The notes: generated by a model from the letters alone, not told the origin. A DNA stretch of 64,000 bases from Paenibacillus sp. FSL H7-0357 (GCF_000758525.1 NZ_CP009241.1:1302001-1366000), one strand, 5' to 3'. Counted from the stretch's first letter, positions 18,184-27,233 are shown. Numbers and translations are program-made.

Positions 18184-18855
18184 CTATGCTGAGACAATAT
18201 CCCGGATCATCTCATGTACATGCTGCACTTCCATAAGGGCCTGGGAGTATTCCAGGTCCGATTTTTTGGCCGGTATCTGCCTTGGAAGAAAGGGAATCGA
18301 CAGTACGGGCGTATCCTTGCTGCTGAGGTAGATTTTAAGCGTAAGCTCAATGATTTCCTCGGGTTTTCCGTCTTCCTGTCTGTTTGCGGTTCCGTAGACT
18401 GCGGCAGCATCCAGCACTTTACCTGTGCCGGCCTTTGCGCCGCTGCTGGTAATCCGGCTGGTTTTGCTGGCTTTGGTCAGGGTGAGGGCGTTCTCAACAA
18501 TTTCAGAGCCTAAGATCACATCAAAGGTGTAAAGGACAGCTGAGGGCGTTGCATGGTTGTCAGGGGAATACATGCCGATAGCGAGCTGCTTGCCTCCTTC
18601 ATCAAGGGCAATGATATGAGATTTGTCTGGAGTGATGAACCGCTTAGTGAATTTAAGGTTGAAATCAGCCAGTGTATGGATCAGCTTGTTCAAGTCAGAC
18701 GAAGGATCGGACAGTTTATGCCGCAGCACCGCTGCCGCCAGCAGCAAGCCAACACCCAGTGCGGCGAACATGTACATCAGGATAATGAGGATTATACCGC
18801 CTCCTAAAAGTTTTGCGAGCTTAGCCTCATTGAATCCACTTCGAACAAAACTCAC
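18184..18855 (-). CDS. Unknown single-span membrane protein
   Basis: I do not recognise this 223-residue protein. A strongly hydrophobic segment at about 19-42 ('IILIILMYMFAALGVG') is followed by a basic stretch and a soluble domain of about 170 residues without cysteine-rich or catalytic motifs. It looks anchored with the domain on one side of the membrane. The only long in-frame start is a GTG at 18855, which lies inside a 65-bp tandem repeat and has no good ribosome site. Residues 4-16 are thus encoded by repeat DNA. In-frame ATGs at the hydrophobic segment are alternatives, although an AGGAGGCGG site within the frame is too far from them. Confidence 0.6.
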   Translation of the reverse strand: MSFVRSGFNEAKLAKLLGGGIILIILMYMFAALGVGLLLAAAVLRHKLSDPSSDLNKLIHTLADFNLKFTKRFITPDKSHIIALDEGGKQLAIGMYSPDNHATPSAVLYTFDVILGSEIVENALTLTKASKTSRITSSGAKAGTGKVLDAAAVYGTANRQEDGKPEEIIELTLKIYLSSKDTPVLSIPFLPRQIPAKKSDLEYSQALMEVQHVHEMIRDIVSA

Positions 18856-18953
18856 TTCGAAAGCATAGACTTAAGTTTTGCGAGCTTAGCCTCATTGAAT
18901 CCACTTCGAACAAAACTCACTTCGAAAGCATAGACTTAAGTTTTGCGAGCTTA
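18808..18953. repeat. 65-bp tandem repeat, 2.2 copies
   Basis: Identical units start at 18808 and 18873, and a partial third (16 bases) starts at 18938. Each contains TTTTGCGAGCTTAGCC, CACTTCGAACAAAACTCAC and TTCGAAAGCATAGACTTAAG. The first unit overlaps the 5' end of the minus-strand gene ending at 18184. Confidence 0.95.
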
Positions 18954-19067
18954 TTAAGAATCTATGCCAGGGGTACGTGAACAAATACATATACCTGCTG
19001 CGGGGAATCAACTATTCTTTTTCTATTCCGCGAGACGGGGATATATGATTATAGGAGGATTTCGGGC

Positions 19068-19520
19068 ATGATAGTGGATACATTGGGGCATTTGCTGGAA
19101 AATGAGGCTGCTTACGGAGAGAAAATTCAGCGTGGACTGCAGTTCCTGCGGGATACGGACTTTGCAGGACTGGCTGCAGGCCGCCATGATGTGAATGAAG
19201 AAATGTTCTATTTCATCAATGAATACGAGACCAAGGACGCCGGAGACTGCTTCTGGGAAGCCCACCGGATCAATCTTGATCTGCATTATATTCTTGAAGG
19301 TACGGAGCGCATCGGTTATTCCGCTATTGAGCAGCTCAAGGTTAGAGATGAATACAGCGCCGAGAAAGATGCGGTGTTCTTTACGGGCGAGCTGGAGTCG
19401 GCGGTAACCGCAGGTCCGGGAGCGCTTGTCGTCTGCTATCCGCAGGACGGGCATATGACAGGGATTGAAGCGGGGAAGAAGGAAGCGGTGCGGAAGGTTG
19501 TTTTGAAGATTAAACTCTGA
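19068..19520 (+). CDS. YhcH/YjgK/YiaL family protein
   Basis: Cytoplasmic cupin-like protein of 150 residues, the family once called 'beta-galactosidase subunit beta' (DUF386). Typical stretches are 'FEAHR'-like 'FWEAHRINLDLHYILEG', 'FTGELES' and 'CYPQDGHM', holding the conserved His and Glu that bind a metal. Members occur in sialic-acid, sulfoglycolytic and other sugar pathways, possibly acting on the open or anomeric form of a sugar. AGGAGGAT lies 8 bases before the ATG. It has its own terminator, so it is a single-gene unit. Which sugar it serves is not evident. Confidence 0.9.
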   Translation: MIVDTLGHLLENEAAYGEKIQRGLQFLRDTDFAGLAAGRHDVNEEMFYFINEYETKDAGDCFWEAHRINLDLHYILEGTERIGYSAIEQLKVRDEYSAEKDAVFFTGELESAVTAGPGALVVCYPQDGHMTGIEAGKKEAVRKVVLKIKL

Positions 19521-19545
19521 TTTGTTTTCGATATAAATATGCTGT

Positions 19546-19573
19546 AAAAGAGAGCCCCGCGGGGCTCTTTTTT
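19546..19573 (+). terminator. Rho-independent terminator after the YhcH-like gene
   Basis: Perfect stem AAAAGAGAGCCCC/GGGGCTCTTTTTT with almost no loop, followed by T residues. Confidence 0.9.
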
Positions 19574-19668
19574 GCGCCTCTTGATGTGTCCTCTGCCGGG
19601 GGATAAGATAAAGTGGGGTTCAATTAAATTTTAATTACAGCTAATTACCCGGACAAGGAGCCGCGCTA

Positions 19669-20586
19669 ATGAATATTTATCTCGAACTTCCGGATGTGGA
19701 TAAGCATTTCCCCTTCCGCAGTTTAGTCTGCGGAGGTGACGATCTCACATATCCGCATTGGCATAAAGAAATCGAAATTATTTACGTCACCAAAGGAAGA
19801 CTAAATCTGGGAATAAATGATACCCCGATCCGGATGGAACAGGGTGAAATACAGTTCATCAATGGCGGAGATGTGCACTATTTCCTCGCCTCGCCTGAAA
19901 GTGAACGGTTTGTGATCCAGTTTGATCTCGGACTGTTTCAGGAGGTTACTGCGCTCGGCGGCAATGAATATTCGCTTCGCGATCTGTTCACAGAGATGGA
20001 GCAATCCAGTTCAAGCTGGCCGGAAGCGGTAGCAACGAAGGTGATTGGCCTTCTGGAGAGCATTTACGAGGAGGACACGCAGCGGCGTGAAGGCTATGCC
20101 TTTCTCATCAAGGCGAGACTGTTCGAGCTGCTGACGGTTATTATGCGGGAAGTGCCGAAGAATAGCAGCAACAGAGGGCCCAAGTTCTCGGAGGATACTC
20201 AGATCCAGTCGCGGGAAACGCTGGAACGGCTGGAGCGGATTTTCATCTATGTCGAGCAGCATTACCAGGAACCGATTACGCTAAACGAAGTAGCCGGACA
20301 TATGGGCTTCAGTCCGTATTATTTTACTAAGCTGTTCAAGAAGAATACGGGCATGACCTTTGTTGCCTTTCTCAATGAATACCGGCTGAATAAAGCCAAG
20401 TGGATTCTGCTCAATGAGAACCTGCCCATGTCTGCCGTGGCGGAAGCGGCGGGGTTTGGCAGCGTGAAGACTTTCCATCATTTTTTCAAGGAAGCGACGG
20501 GAATATCGCCCCTGAAATACCATAAGACAATATTCAGGAATAACAGGGCAAGATTGCAGGAAGAAAGCCCTTCCGCGGATTTGTAA
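19669..20586 (+). CDS. AraC-family transcriptional regulator with cupin sensor
   Basis: One-component regulator of 305 residues. The N-terminal cupin-like half (about 1-150; 'YPHWHKEIEIIYV', 'GEIQFINGGDVHYF') probably binds a sugar. Two helix-turn-helix motifs fill the last 100 residues ('ITLNEVAGHMGFSPYYFTKLF', 'VAEAAGFGSVKTFHHFF'). It is followed after 40 bases by an oxidoreductase gene and then by ThuA-like and isomerase genes on the same strand. It is therefore probably the local activator of that sugar pathway. The promoter region contains an A/T-rich near-palindrome (19622-19636) of unknown meaning. Confidence 0.92.
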   Translation: MNIYLELPDVDKHFPFRSLVCGGDDLTYPHWHKEIEIIYVTKGRLNLGINDTPIRMEQGEIQFINGGDVHYFLASPESERFVIQFDLGLFQEVTALGGNEYSLRDLFTEMEQSSSSWPEAVATKVIGLLESIYEEDTQRREGYAFLIKARLFELLTVIMREVPKNSSNRGPKFSEDTQIQSRETLERLERIFIYVEQHYQEPITLNEVAGHMGFSPYYFTKLFKKNTGMTFVAFLNEYRLNKAKWILLNENLPMSAVAEAAGFGSVKTFHHFFKEATGISPLKYHKTIFRNNRARLQEESPSADL

Positions 20587-20625
20587 GATAGAGATATTAC
20601 ATCAACAAGTGGAGGTTAAGAGAGA

Positions 20626-21702
20626 ATGACTTTAAAAGTTGGAATTATCGGCTGCGGCGGCATCGCGAACGGCAAACATATGCCTGCGCTTAAAAAAGTG
20701 GAAGGTGCGGTGATGGTAGCTTTCTGCGATATCGTTCCTGAACGTGCCGAGCAGGCCAAAGCGGATTACGGAGATGCCAACGCTGCGGTATACAGCGATT
20801 ATAGAGAGCTGCTTAAGGATGCAAACATAGATGTGATTCACGTGTGTACGCCGAACATTTCCCATGCGGAGATTTCGATTGCGTCCATGGAGGCCGGCAA
20901 GCATGTAATGTGCGAGAAGCCAATGGCCAAGACGACTGCGGAAGCACAGGCGATGATTGATGCTGCGAAGCGCACCGGCAAGAAGCTGACGATCGGATAT
21001 CAGAACCGGTTCAGAGCCGATTCAGCTTATCTGCATGCCGTATGCGAGAACAACGAGCTTGGAGAAATTTATTATGCCAAAGCGAAGGCCATCCGCCGCC
21101 GTGCGGTTCCGACCTGGGGCGTGTTTCTCGATGAAGAAGCGCAAGGCGGCGGTCCGCTGATCGATATCGGCACCCATGCTCTTGATTTGACCCTCTGGAT
21201 GATGGACAACTACAAGCCGAAGTATGCCGTGGGCAATGCCTACCACAAGCTGTCCGGCCGCAAAAATGCCGCAAACGCCTGGGGGCCGTGGGACCCGGAG
21301 AAATTCACCGTTGAAGACTCCGCCATCGGCTTCATTACGATGGAGAATGGCGCAACGATCGTGCTTGAAGCCAGCTGGGCGCTGAACACGCTGGATGTCG
21401 GCGAAGCCAAGACTGCGCTCTGCGGCACGGAAGGCGGAGCGGATATGGAGAAGGGGCTGCGCATTAACGGAGAGGCTTATGGCAAGACGTTTGAGAAGTA
21501 TATCGGACTTGATGCGGCTGGCGTTGACTTCTACGACGGTGCCGGAGATGACCCCGCAGTGGTTGAAGCCGAGCAGTGGATCCGCAGCATTGTGAACGAC
21601 ACCGAGCCAGTGGTGAAACCGGAGCAGGCGCTGGTGGTTACACGCATTCTGGAGGCGATCTACAAATCGTCAGAGACCGGAATGCCGGTGTTTTTTGACT
21701 AA
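20626..21702 (+). CDS. Gfo/Idh/MocA family NAD(P)-dependent oxidoreductase
   Basis: Sugar or cyclitol dehydrogenase of 358 residues. The Rossmann fold begins 'VGIIGCGGIANGKHMPAL', and the conserved 'MCEKPMAKT' (about residue 95-103) carries the Lys typical of the family. The second half has 'GGGPLIDIGTHALD', with the catalytic-region Asp and His. GTGGAGG lies upstream of the ATG. It sits between the AraC regulator and the ThuA-like gene. In related clusters such enzymes oxidise a sugar ring hydroxyl to a keto group before cleavage or isomerisation, which would suit this neighbourhood. Confidence 0.93.
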   Translation: MTLKVGIIGCGGIANGKHMPALKKVEGAVMVAFCDIVPERAEQAKADYGDANAAVYSDYRELLKDANIDVIHVCTPNISHAEISIASMEAGKHVMCEKPMAKTTAEAQAMIDAAKRTGKKLTIGYQNRFRADSAYLHAVCENNELGEIYYAKAKAIRRRAVPTWGVFLDEEAQGGGPLIDIGTHALDLTLWMMDNYKPKYAVGNAYHKLSGRKNAANAWGPWDPEKFTVEDSAIGFITMENGATIVLEASWALNTLDVGEAKTALCGTEGGADMEKGLRINGEAYGKTFEKYIGLDAAGVDFYDGAGDDPAVVEAEQWIRSIVNDTEPVVKPEQALVVTRILEAIYKSSETGMPVFFD

Positions 21703-21750
21703 AGAATTTTGAGTAATAATGAGAGATACCCTGTCTCATGCCTCATACAT

Positions 21751-21938
21751 TAACAGGAAAACGGCCCGCTAATTGAGAGTCTGGCAGATCCAGATGACAA
21801 GTAAGGGGAATTGAGCACGCTAATTTTCAAGGATCTTTCAAATTCACCGAACCCGGCAGAATTAAAGGGCCAATTTCCCTTTAAGTGTCGAGAAATGAAC
21901 ATAGCCATGTATTTAGCGGGTGATTTTCCCGCTTTAAG
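21751..21938. repeat. Array A of degenerate GGGAA...CCCGCTAAT motifs
   Basis: Three related copies at 21751-21779, 21861-21892 and 21911-21938. Each is an imperfect dyad such as AGCGGGTGATTTTCCCGCT. The middle copy shares TTTCCCTTTAA and GTGTCG with 59905-59937. They occupy the 343-base gap before the ThuA-like gene; no ORF with a ribosome site is seen there. Confidence 0.6.
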
Positions 21939-22045
21939 AAACTTAGGACATTAAAGTCCCACATGTATTTTATGCTTATCGATTTTGCATTAACGGAAAA
22001 CTCAGCATATCCCTGAATTTATCTCAAATTAGGAGTGTGTCCAAA

Positions 22046-22777
22046 GTGACCAGAGTAACCATATGGAATGAATACCGTCATGAATTGCAGGAGGAACGAA
22101 TCCGCCGGGTGTATCCGCAGGGAATTCACGGACAACTGGCCGGATTCCTGCAGGAAGCAGGCTTTGATACAGCAACAGCAACCCTGGACGAGCCGGAGCA
22201 TGGCTTGACGGAAGAGGTGCTGGAGAATACGGATGTGCTGGTCTGGTGGGGGCATGTTGCCCATCAGGAGGTCAGCGACGAGATTGTAAGCCGCGTGTAC
22301 AACCGGGTTCTGAAGGGAATGGGGCTGATTGTGCTTCACTCCGGCCACATGTCCAAAATCTTCATGAAGCTGATGGGCACCAGCTGCGACCTGAAATGGC
22401 GCGAAGCAGAAGAGAAGGAACGTCTCTGGGTAATGGACCCGAGCCACCCGATTGCCGAAGGCATCGGCGAATACATCGACCTGGAGCAGGAAGAGATGTA
22501 CGGGGCGCATTTTGATGTACCGGCACCGGAGAGCCTCATCTTTGTAGGCTGGTTCGAGGGGGGCAATGTGTTCCCGAGCGGTTCGACTTATCGGCGTGGA
22601 AGCGGGAAGATTTTTTATTTCCAACCGGGCCATGAATCATATCCAACCTATTACAACAAGGAAATTCAAAAAGTGATTATCAATGGCGTCAATTGGTGTG
22701 CACCAACCAAACGTGATTATCCGGTGTACGGCCATTCCGAAGCTTTGGAGCCAATCAGAGAAAAGGTGGGAATATAA
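22046..22777 (+). CDS. ThuA-like (trehalose utilization) domain protein
   Basis: Protein of 243 residues with the class-I glutamine-amidotransferase-like fold of the ThuA family: '[10 protein letters not shown]' at the start, '[11 protein letters not shown]', '[11 protein letters not shown]' and '[12 protein letters not shown]' late. ThuA proteins take part in handling keto-disaccharides in known systems. The GTG at 22046 is chosen because AGGAG sits 10 bases upstream; the GTG at 22037 touches that site. The next gene begins immediately after the stop, so the two are coupled. Exact reaction here is unknown. Confidence 0.88.
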   Translation: MTRVTIWNEYRHELQEERIRRVYPQGIHGQLAGFLQEAGFDTATATLDEPEHGLTEEVLENTDVLVWWGHVAHQEVSDEIVSRVYNRVLKGMGLIVLHSGHMSKIFMKLMGTSCDLKWREAEEKERLWVMDPSHPIAEGIGEYIDLEQEEMYGAHFDVPAPESLIFVGWFEGGNVFPSGSTYRRGSGKIFYFQPGHESYPTYYNKEIQKVIINGVNWCAPTKRDYPVYGHSEALEPIREKVGI

Positions 22778-23746
22778 ATGAAGTTAGGTGTATTTGATCC
22801 GGTATTCGGAAGCTTAACACTCGAAGAGATGCTCGATAAAATTGCTGCCGCTGGCCTGAACGCCGTGGAAATCGGCTCGGGAGGCAATCCGGGCAATGCC
22901 CACTGTCCGACCGACGAGCTGCTGGCCAGCGAATCGGCCCGCGAGGTTTATCTCGAACAATTCACCAAACGCGGGATTATCATCAGCGCTTTCAGCTGCC
23001 ACAATAACCCGATTTCACCGGATAAGGAAGAAGCCCGTCAAGGTGACGAAATTCTGCGCAAGTCGATCAAGCTGGCTTCGCTCATGGGCGTACCGGTTGT
23101 CAATACGTTCTCAGGTACTGCCGGGGACAGTGACGACGCCAAAGCACCTAACTGGCCGGTAACTCCTTGGCCTACCGTATACAGCGATATTTTGACCTGG
23201 CAGTGGGAACAGAAGCTGATTCCGTACTGGAAGGAAATCGGCAAGCTGGCCGAAGAGCATGGAGTCAAGATCGGTATCGAGCTGCACGGCGGCTTCCTGT
23301 GCCATACGCCATATACGATCCTCAAGCTGAGAGAAGCTACCTGCGATGCCATTGGTGCGAATCTCGATCCGAGCCATCTGTGGTGGCAGGGTATTGATCC
23401 GGTAGGCGCGATCAAGATTCTCGGCAAGGCAGGCGCGATCCATCATTTTCACGCCAAGGATACCTATCTTGACCAGGACAACATCAACATGTACGGCTTG
23501 ACCGATATGCAGCCTTATGGGGATGTACAGACCCGGGCCTGGACCTTCCGCTCCGTAGGCTGCGGGCACAGCATCTCCGAATGGTCGGATATTATGAGCG
23601 CGCTGCGCACTTACGGCTACGACTATGTAGTAAGCATTGAGCATGAAGATCCGCTGATGTCGGTGGATGAAGGATTCTACCGGGCTGTCACCAATCTGCA
23701 GTCCATTCTCATCCGCGACCAGCCACTGGATATGTGGTGGGCGTAA
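22778..23746 (+). CDS. Sugar phosphate isomerase/epimerase (xylose isomerase-like TIM barrel)
   Basis: TIM-barrel protein of 322 residues. Features are 'LGVFDPVFGSLTLEEML', 'GLNAVEIGSGG', the metal-ligand region 'GVKIGIELHGGF', 'GANLDPSHLWWQGIDP', 'HHFHAKDTY' and 'VVSIEHEDP'. These acidic and histidine residues fit the AP-endonuclease-2 superfamily of sugar epimerases. The ATG directly abuts the stop of the ThuA-like gene. With the dehydrogenase and ThuA-like protein it probably forms a short pathway in which a keto-sugar is epimerised or cleaved; this is inference from context. Confidence 0.92.
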   Translation: MKLGVFDPVFGSLTLEEMLDKIAAAGLNAVEIGSGGNPGNAHCPTDELLASESAREVYLEQFTKRGIIISAFSCHNNPISPDKEEARQGDEILRKSIKLASLMGVPVVNTFSGTAGDSDDAKAPNWPVTPWPTVYSDILTWQWEQKLIPYWKEIGKLAEEHGVKIGIELHGGFLCHTPYTILKLREATCDAIGANLDPSHLWWQGIDPVGAIKILGKAGAIHHFHAKDTYLDQDNINMYGLTDMQPYGDVQTRAWTFRSVGCGHSISEWSDIMSALRTYGYDYVVSIEHEDPLMSVDEGFYRAVTNLQSILIRDQPLDMWWA

Positions 23747-23770
23747 AGGGATTTTAGTTCTGTCTATAGC

Positions 23771-23814
23771 AAAAGCCGGTGTTTCTGCGAATCGCAGAAA
23801 CACCGGCTTTTATT
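23771..23814 (+). terminator. Strong terminator of the oxidoreductase/ThuA/isomerase unit
   Basis: Perfect 19-bp stem AAAAGCCGGTGTTTCTGCG with a three-base loop, followed by TTTTATTTT. Confidence 0.95.
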
Positions 23815-24138
23815 TTAACCGCACGCGAGCTGCAAGGCGGAATGAAGGGTAAAAGTGCACTTGATTCCGTCGTACGCGCGCAACATGTTGGAAGTTGTCC
23901 GATCGCTTCAGGCTAGTGAAAATACTGCACGTTATACAATAATGCAGGTTCTTTTTTATCCAGCCTTAAGTGAGCAAGCTTATTTACTATATAGAGTGAA
24001 CTTAATAATCTAACTTACTGTATTGGTGAAACCATTGACCCGCATTTCATCAGTAAGCATGCCATCATTCTTTAGTTCAGCTTATATAGCTTCTATTTCG
24101 ACTTGTGCCCTGGCAAAGATGAGTGTGCCTTTTTTTGT
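23815..24138. other. Gap without recognised gene
   Basis: About 320 bases between the terminator and the GNAT gene end. The second half is A/T-rich. I find no ORF with a ribosome site and no clear stem-loop; the stretch TGCACGTTATACAATAATGCA is loosely dyadic but unassigned. Confidence 0.5.
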
Positions 24139-24648
24139 TCAAATTAACTTATAATATAATACCGTAGCATCCAGTTGCCCGTTGGCTGACCGGCAATAAT
24201 TCGGGATTCGGCCTGCCTCGATGTATCCCCGTGATTGATAGAGCAGGTTGGAGGGATCGCCTTCCCGCGTATCCAGTACAAGCAGTGTTCTGTCTGCTGC
24301 TGCTGCGGCTTGTTCGGCGGTATCGAGCAGCAGTCCGGCGATGCCCTTGCGGCGGTGCTCTGGGTGAACCATCAGTTTGGCAATTTCCGCGCGGTGCCGG
24401 GCATTGGCTTTGGCGGCTAAATGGAGCTGCACTGTACCCGCAATTTTGTCGCCCTCCATTGCTGTCCAGAGCAGCACATGCGGATCAGGGACGCTTTTCC
24501 AATAGGCTGAAGCTTCCTCAGCTGTGACCGGAGGGAGAAATCCGATCGAGGCGCCATCTTCCACTACTTCTGTCAACAGCCCGCTCAATTCAAGCTCTGT
24601 CTCCGGCAGTAATGTTTCCAATAGTACAACATTGATTTTAGAGTTCAT
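24139..24648 (-). CDS. GNAT family N-acetyltransferase
   Basis: Acetyl-CoA-dependent acetyltransferase of 169 residues. The acetyl-CoA loop is visible as 'LMVHPEHRRKGIAGLLL', preceded by the beta strand 'IAGTVQLHL' and followed by 'VLDTREGDPSNLLYQSRGY', the usual motif B region. AAAGGAAC lies upstream of the ATG. It is divergent from the cutC gene, with 144 bases between them. Substrate is unknown; this family covers small molecules, antibiotics and protein N-termini. Confidence 0.9.
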   Translation of the reverse strand: MNSKINVVLLETLLPETELELSGLLTEVVEDGASIGFLPPVTAEEASAYWKSVPDPHVLLWTAMEGDKIAGTVQLHLAAKANARHRAEIAKLMVHPEHRRKGIAGLLLDTAEQAAAAADRTLLVLDTREGDPSNLLYQSRGYIEAGRIPNYCRSANGQLDATVLYYKLI

Positions 24649-24792
24649 CGGATTTAGTTCCTTTCACCAATAAAATGTAACAGCTAAATACAATAGAATG
24701 AATTCTGTATTATTCTCATTATACTTATGGGAGGTAAATTAACAAAAGATAAAAGGCATGGATGAATATAATCAAGGAGAGGAAGTGGAGCA

Positions 24793-25488
24793 ATGCTGTT
24801 AGAGGTCATTGCAACGACCGTAAATGATGCCGTCCTTGCCGAACGGCATGGAGCAGACCGGATTGAGCTGATTTCAGGCATCCTGGAGGGGGGACTGACT
24901 CCCAGCCTGGGGCTGATGGAAGGCGTGCGCGAAGCCGTGGGCATCCCGGTCAGAGTCATGGTGCGGCCGCATGCCCGGTCATTCCGTTATGATAAGGCGG
25001 ATGCGGAGACGATGCTGCGAGACATCCGCCATATTGCCGCCATAGGAGGGCTGTCGGTGGTCATGGGAATGCTCCGCCGCGACCGGACGGTGGATGAAGA
25101 GCTGCTCAAGCAGCTGCTTCAGGCTGCAGACGGCATGGAGGTGACCTTCCACCGGGCCTTTGATGAGGCTGCAGATCAGCTCGAAGCCCTGGAGGTTCTG
25201 TCACGCTACCCTCAGGTGACGGATATTCTGACCTCCGGAGGGCAGCGGACTGCGCCCGAAGGCGCGGAAAGGATTGCGGTGCTTGAGCGTTTATCCTCCG
25301 CGAAATCCGTCTCCATTCTGGCCGGAAGCGGCCTCAAAGCTTCTGGCCTGAGGGAGTTTCTGGGTGAAACAGCTGTGGAACGGGTGCATTTCGGGTCCGC
25401 GGTAAGAGAAGACGGCGATCCGCTGCGGCCGATTGATCCCGGGCGGCTGCAGGAAGTCCGTTCGATTCTGGATCTATGGGGAAAGTGA
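24793..25488 (+). CDS. cutC: CutC family protein
   Basis: TIM-barrel protein of 231 residues matching CutC along its length: 'LEVIATTVNDA', 'GADRIELISGILEGGLTPS', 'VRVMVRPHARSFRY', 'VTFHRAFDEA', 'ILTSGGQRTAPEG' and 'ILAGSGL'. CutC was linked to copper homeostasis in E. coli, but its biochemical role is unsettled. CAAGGAGAGG is followed by the ATG with suitable spacing. It is convergent with the Btr-like regulator gene, only about 24 bases between the stops, without a clear hairpin. Confidence 0.92.
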   Translation: MLLEVIATTVNDAVLAERHGADRIELISGILEGGLTPSLGLMEGVREAVGIPVRVMVRPHARSFRYDKADAETMLRDIRHIAAIGGLSVVMGMLRRDRTVDEELLKQLLQAADGMEVTFHRAFDEAADQLEALEVLSRYPQVTDILTSGGQRTAPEGAERIAVLERLSSAKSVSILAGSGLKASGLREFLGETAVERVHFGSAVREDGDPLRPIDPGRLQEVRSILDLWGK

Positions 25489-25512
25489 ACTGAATGTAGG
25501 CAGCTCCTTCGT

Positions 25513-27174
25513 TCATACCGGCTGACCGCCTAGCAGCTTGGGCAGCAGATTGAGCAGCTTCTCCCGGGTTAACGCGTCTGCAGAGTTCCATTTCGCGTTC
25601 TCTAGCAGATAGACTTGGCCTTTCTGCACGGCGGGAAGGCTGTTCCAGAGCGGGCTCCGCATCAGCTGCTCCATGGCCTCCCGCGAGTCCTTGCGCTCCG
25701 GAATGAGCATGAAGATCCGGTCTCCCGCATAGGTATGCAGCTGCGCCGGATCGACCTCGGCGAATCCGAGCTCTTGATCCAGAATGCCCCGGATCACCTC
25801 AGGCGGCTGCAGGCCGCCAGGGGCATATAGGGCACTGGAAAGCCCGGTCCTTCCCATGGCGAACAGATGGTTTCCGTGGTCGTATATCAGCGCGGAGGCC
25901 GTCTCTCCGGGCTGGAGTGTTTCCTCGTAAAGACGCTGCCACATGGCGGCGTTTTTGGCATGGAAGGATGCCAGCCAAGCCTCGGCTTCACGCTGCTTGC
26001 CCAGCCAGCTTCCCAGTATCCGCATCCGCTGTTCGAGAGGTGCGAAAGAATCGAAGGTCAGTGCCGGAGCTATGCTTGAGACGACCCGGTAAGCCCGCTC
26101 ATCCGCGTTGGCGAAAATAATCAGATCGGGATTTAATGAGGCAGTCAGCTGCGGGTCCAGCGGAAAACCGACATTGGCCAGCTTCTTGAGCCGGTGCTTA
26201 TAAACGCTGTTCCGCGCAAAAGCCTCATCTCCGCCGACAGGCTTCACGCCCAGCGCGAGCAGATCGCCCAGCGTTTCTCCGTGATAGACAATACGTCGTG
26301 GCCGTTCAGGGATCTCCACCTGATGGCCGGTCCAATCCTTGACCGTCGGCTTCCGGCGCTGCGTATAGGCGTATTGTCCAGGGGTGACCCCGGTCTTCTG
26401 GCGGAAGCGGCGGCTGAAATAATATTCATCAGAGAAGCCAACCTGCCGGGCGATTTCCCGCAGGGGTTCAGCGGAGTCCAGTAAAAATTGCTTCGAATGG
26501 TGAATGCGCAGCTCGGTCAGATAATCGAGCGGTTTTGAGCCGGTAAGCTTTTGGAAGAGCGGAGTATACTGCCAGAGCGAGATGCCTGCAAGTTCTGCCA
26601 GCTGCTTCACCGTGATGCTCTCCATATAGTGCTTCTGCATATAATCCACAGTTCTTTCCACGGATTCCGCAGGACTTGGCAGCTGTCCGGAAGGATAATT
26701 GTGCTCGAAGAGCAGCAGCAGCAGTTCCTGAAATTTCAATTGCTGCTTGTAGTGCTGCACATCGTCGCCGCTGTTTTCCTTCATCACCAGTTCTTCCGCC
26801 AGACGGATGACTCTGGTGAACGGATGAACGATTAATTCCCGTCTGCCCGGCAGCAACTTCCCGGCATAACGCTCCGGACGTTCGGCCGCATGAATGGCTG
26901 TAAAAGAGATAAGGTAATAATACAGAGTCATCTCCGGATTGTCCGCGCTATAGGAGGTTCCGGGAGACAACAGGTAACACTTATCGGCACTCAGCGGCGC
27001 AATCTGGCCGTCAATATGCAGCACTCCGCTGCCGCCCGTAAAGACAAGAAGCGTATGACAGAGTGGTGTCTGCTGTACTGGGCAGGAGTCGGCAGGCTGA
27101 ATAATCAGTTCGGCGTTGGACAGCTGAAACAATAGCGAGCGAAGAGGGAGAGGTGGCAATGAGGGATGCTGCAA
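25513..27174 (-). CDS. Btr-like AraC regulator fused to siderophore-binding domain
   Basis: Cytoplasmic regulator of 553 residues. It has a cupin-like N-terminus, two AraC helix-turn-helix motifs at about 170-275 ('ITVKQLAELAGISLWQYTPLF', 'IARQVGFSDEYYFSRRF') and a C-terminal domain of about 265 residues resembling a periplasmic siderophore-binding protein ('PRRIVYHGETLGDLLALGVKP'). B. subtilis Btr, which binds ferric siderophore and activates uptake genes, has this architecture. The TTG at 27174 is chosen because AAGGGAG is 8 bases upstream. The C-terminal domain resembles the neighbouring lipoprotein, so it probably senses the same ligand. A Fur-like box lies just upstream. Confidence 0.9.
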   Translation of the reverse strand: MQHPSLPPLPLRSLLFQLSNAELIIQPADSCPVQQTPLCHTLLVFTGGSGVLHIDGQIAPLSADKCYLLSPGTSYSADNPEMTLYYYLISFTAIHAAERPERYAGKLLPGRRELIVHPFTRVIRLAEELVMKENSGDDVQHYKQQLKFQELLLLLFEHNYPSGQLPSPAESVERTVDYMQKHYMESITVKQLAELAGISLWQYTPLFQKLTGSKPLDYLTELRIHHSKQFLLDSAEPLREIARQVGFSDEYYFSRRFRQKTGVTPGQYAYTQRRKPTVKDWTGHQVEIPERPRRIVYHGETLGDLLALGVKPVGGDEAFARNSVYKHRLKKLANVGFPLDPQLTASLNPDLIIFANADERAYRVVSSIAPALTFDSFAPLEQRMRILGSWLGKQREAEAWLASFHAKNAAMWQRLYEETLQPGETASALIYDHGNHLFAMGRTGLSSALYAPGGLQPPEVIRGILDQELGFAEVDPAQLHTYAGDRIFMLIPERKDSREAMEQLMRSPLWNSLPAVQKGQVYLLENAKWNSADALTREKLLNLLPKLLGGQPV

Positions 27175-27195
27175 GGTACGGTCTCCCTTCAATAG

Positions 27196-27214
27196 TGAGA
27201 ATGATTATCAATAA
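27196..27214. promoter_or_regulatory. Fur-type box before the Btr-like gene
   Basis: TGAGAATGATTATCAATAA fits the NATWAT-repeat Fur consensus and lies 22 bases upstream of the chosen TTG. It predicts iron-starvation induction. Confidence 0.75.
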
Positions 27215-27233
27215 ATACATTGTATATAAAACA

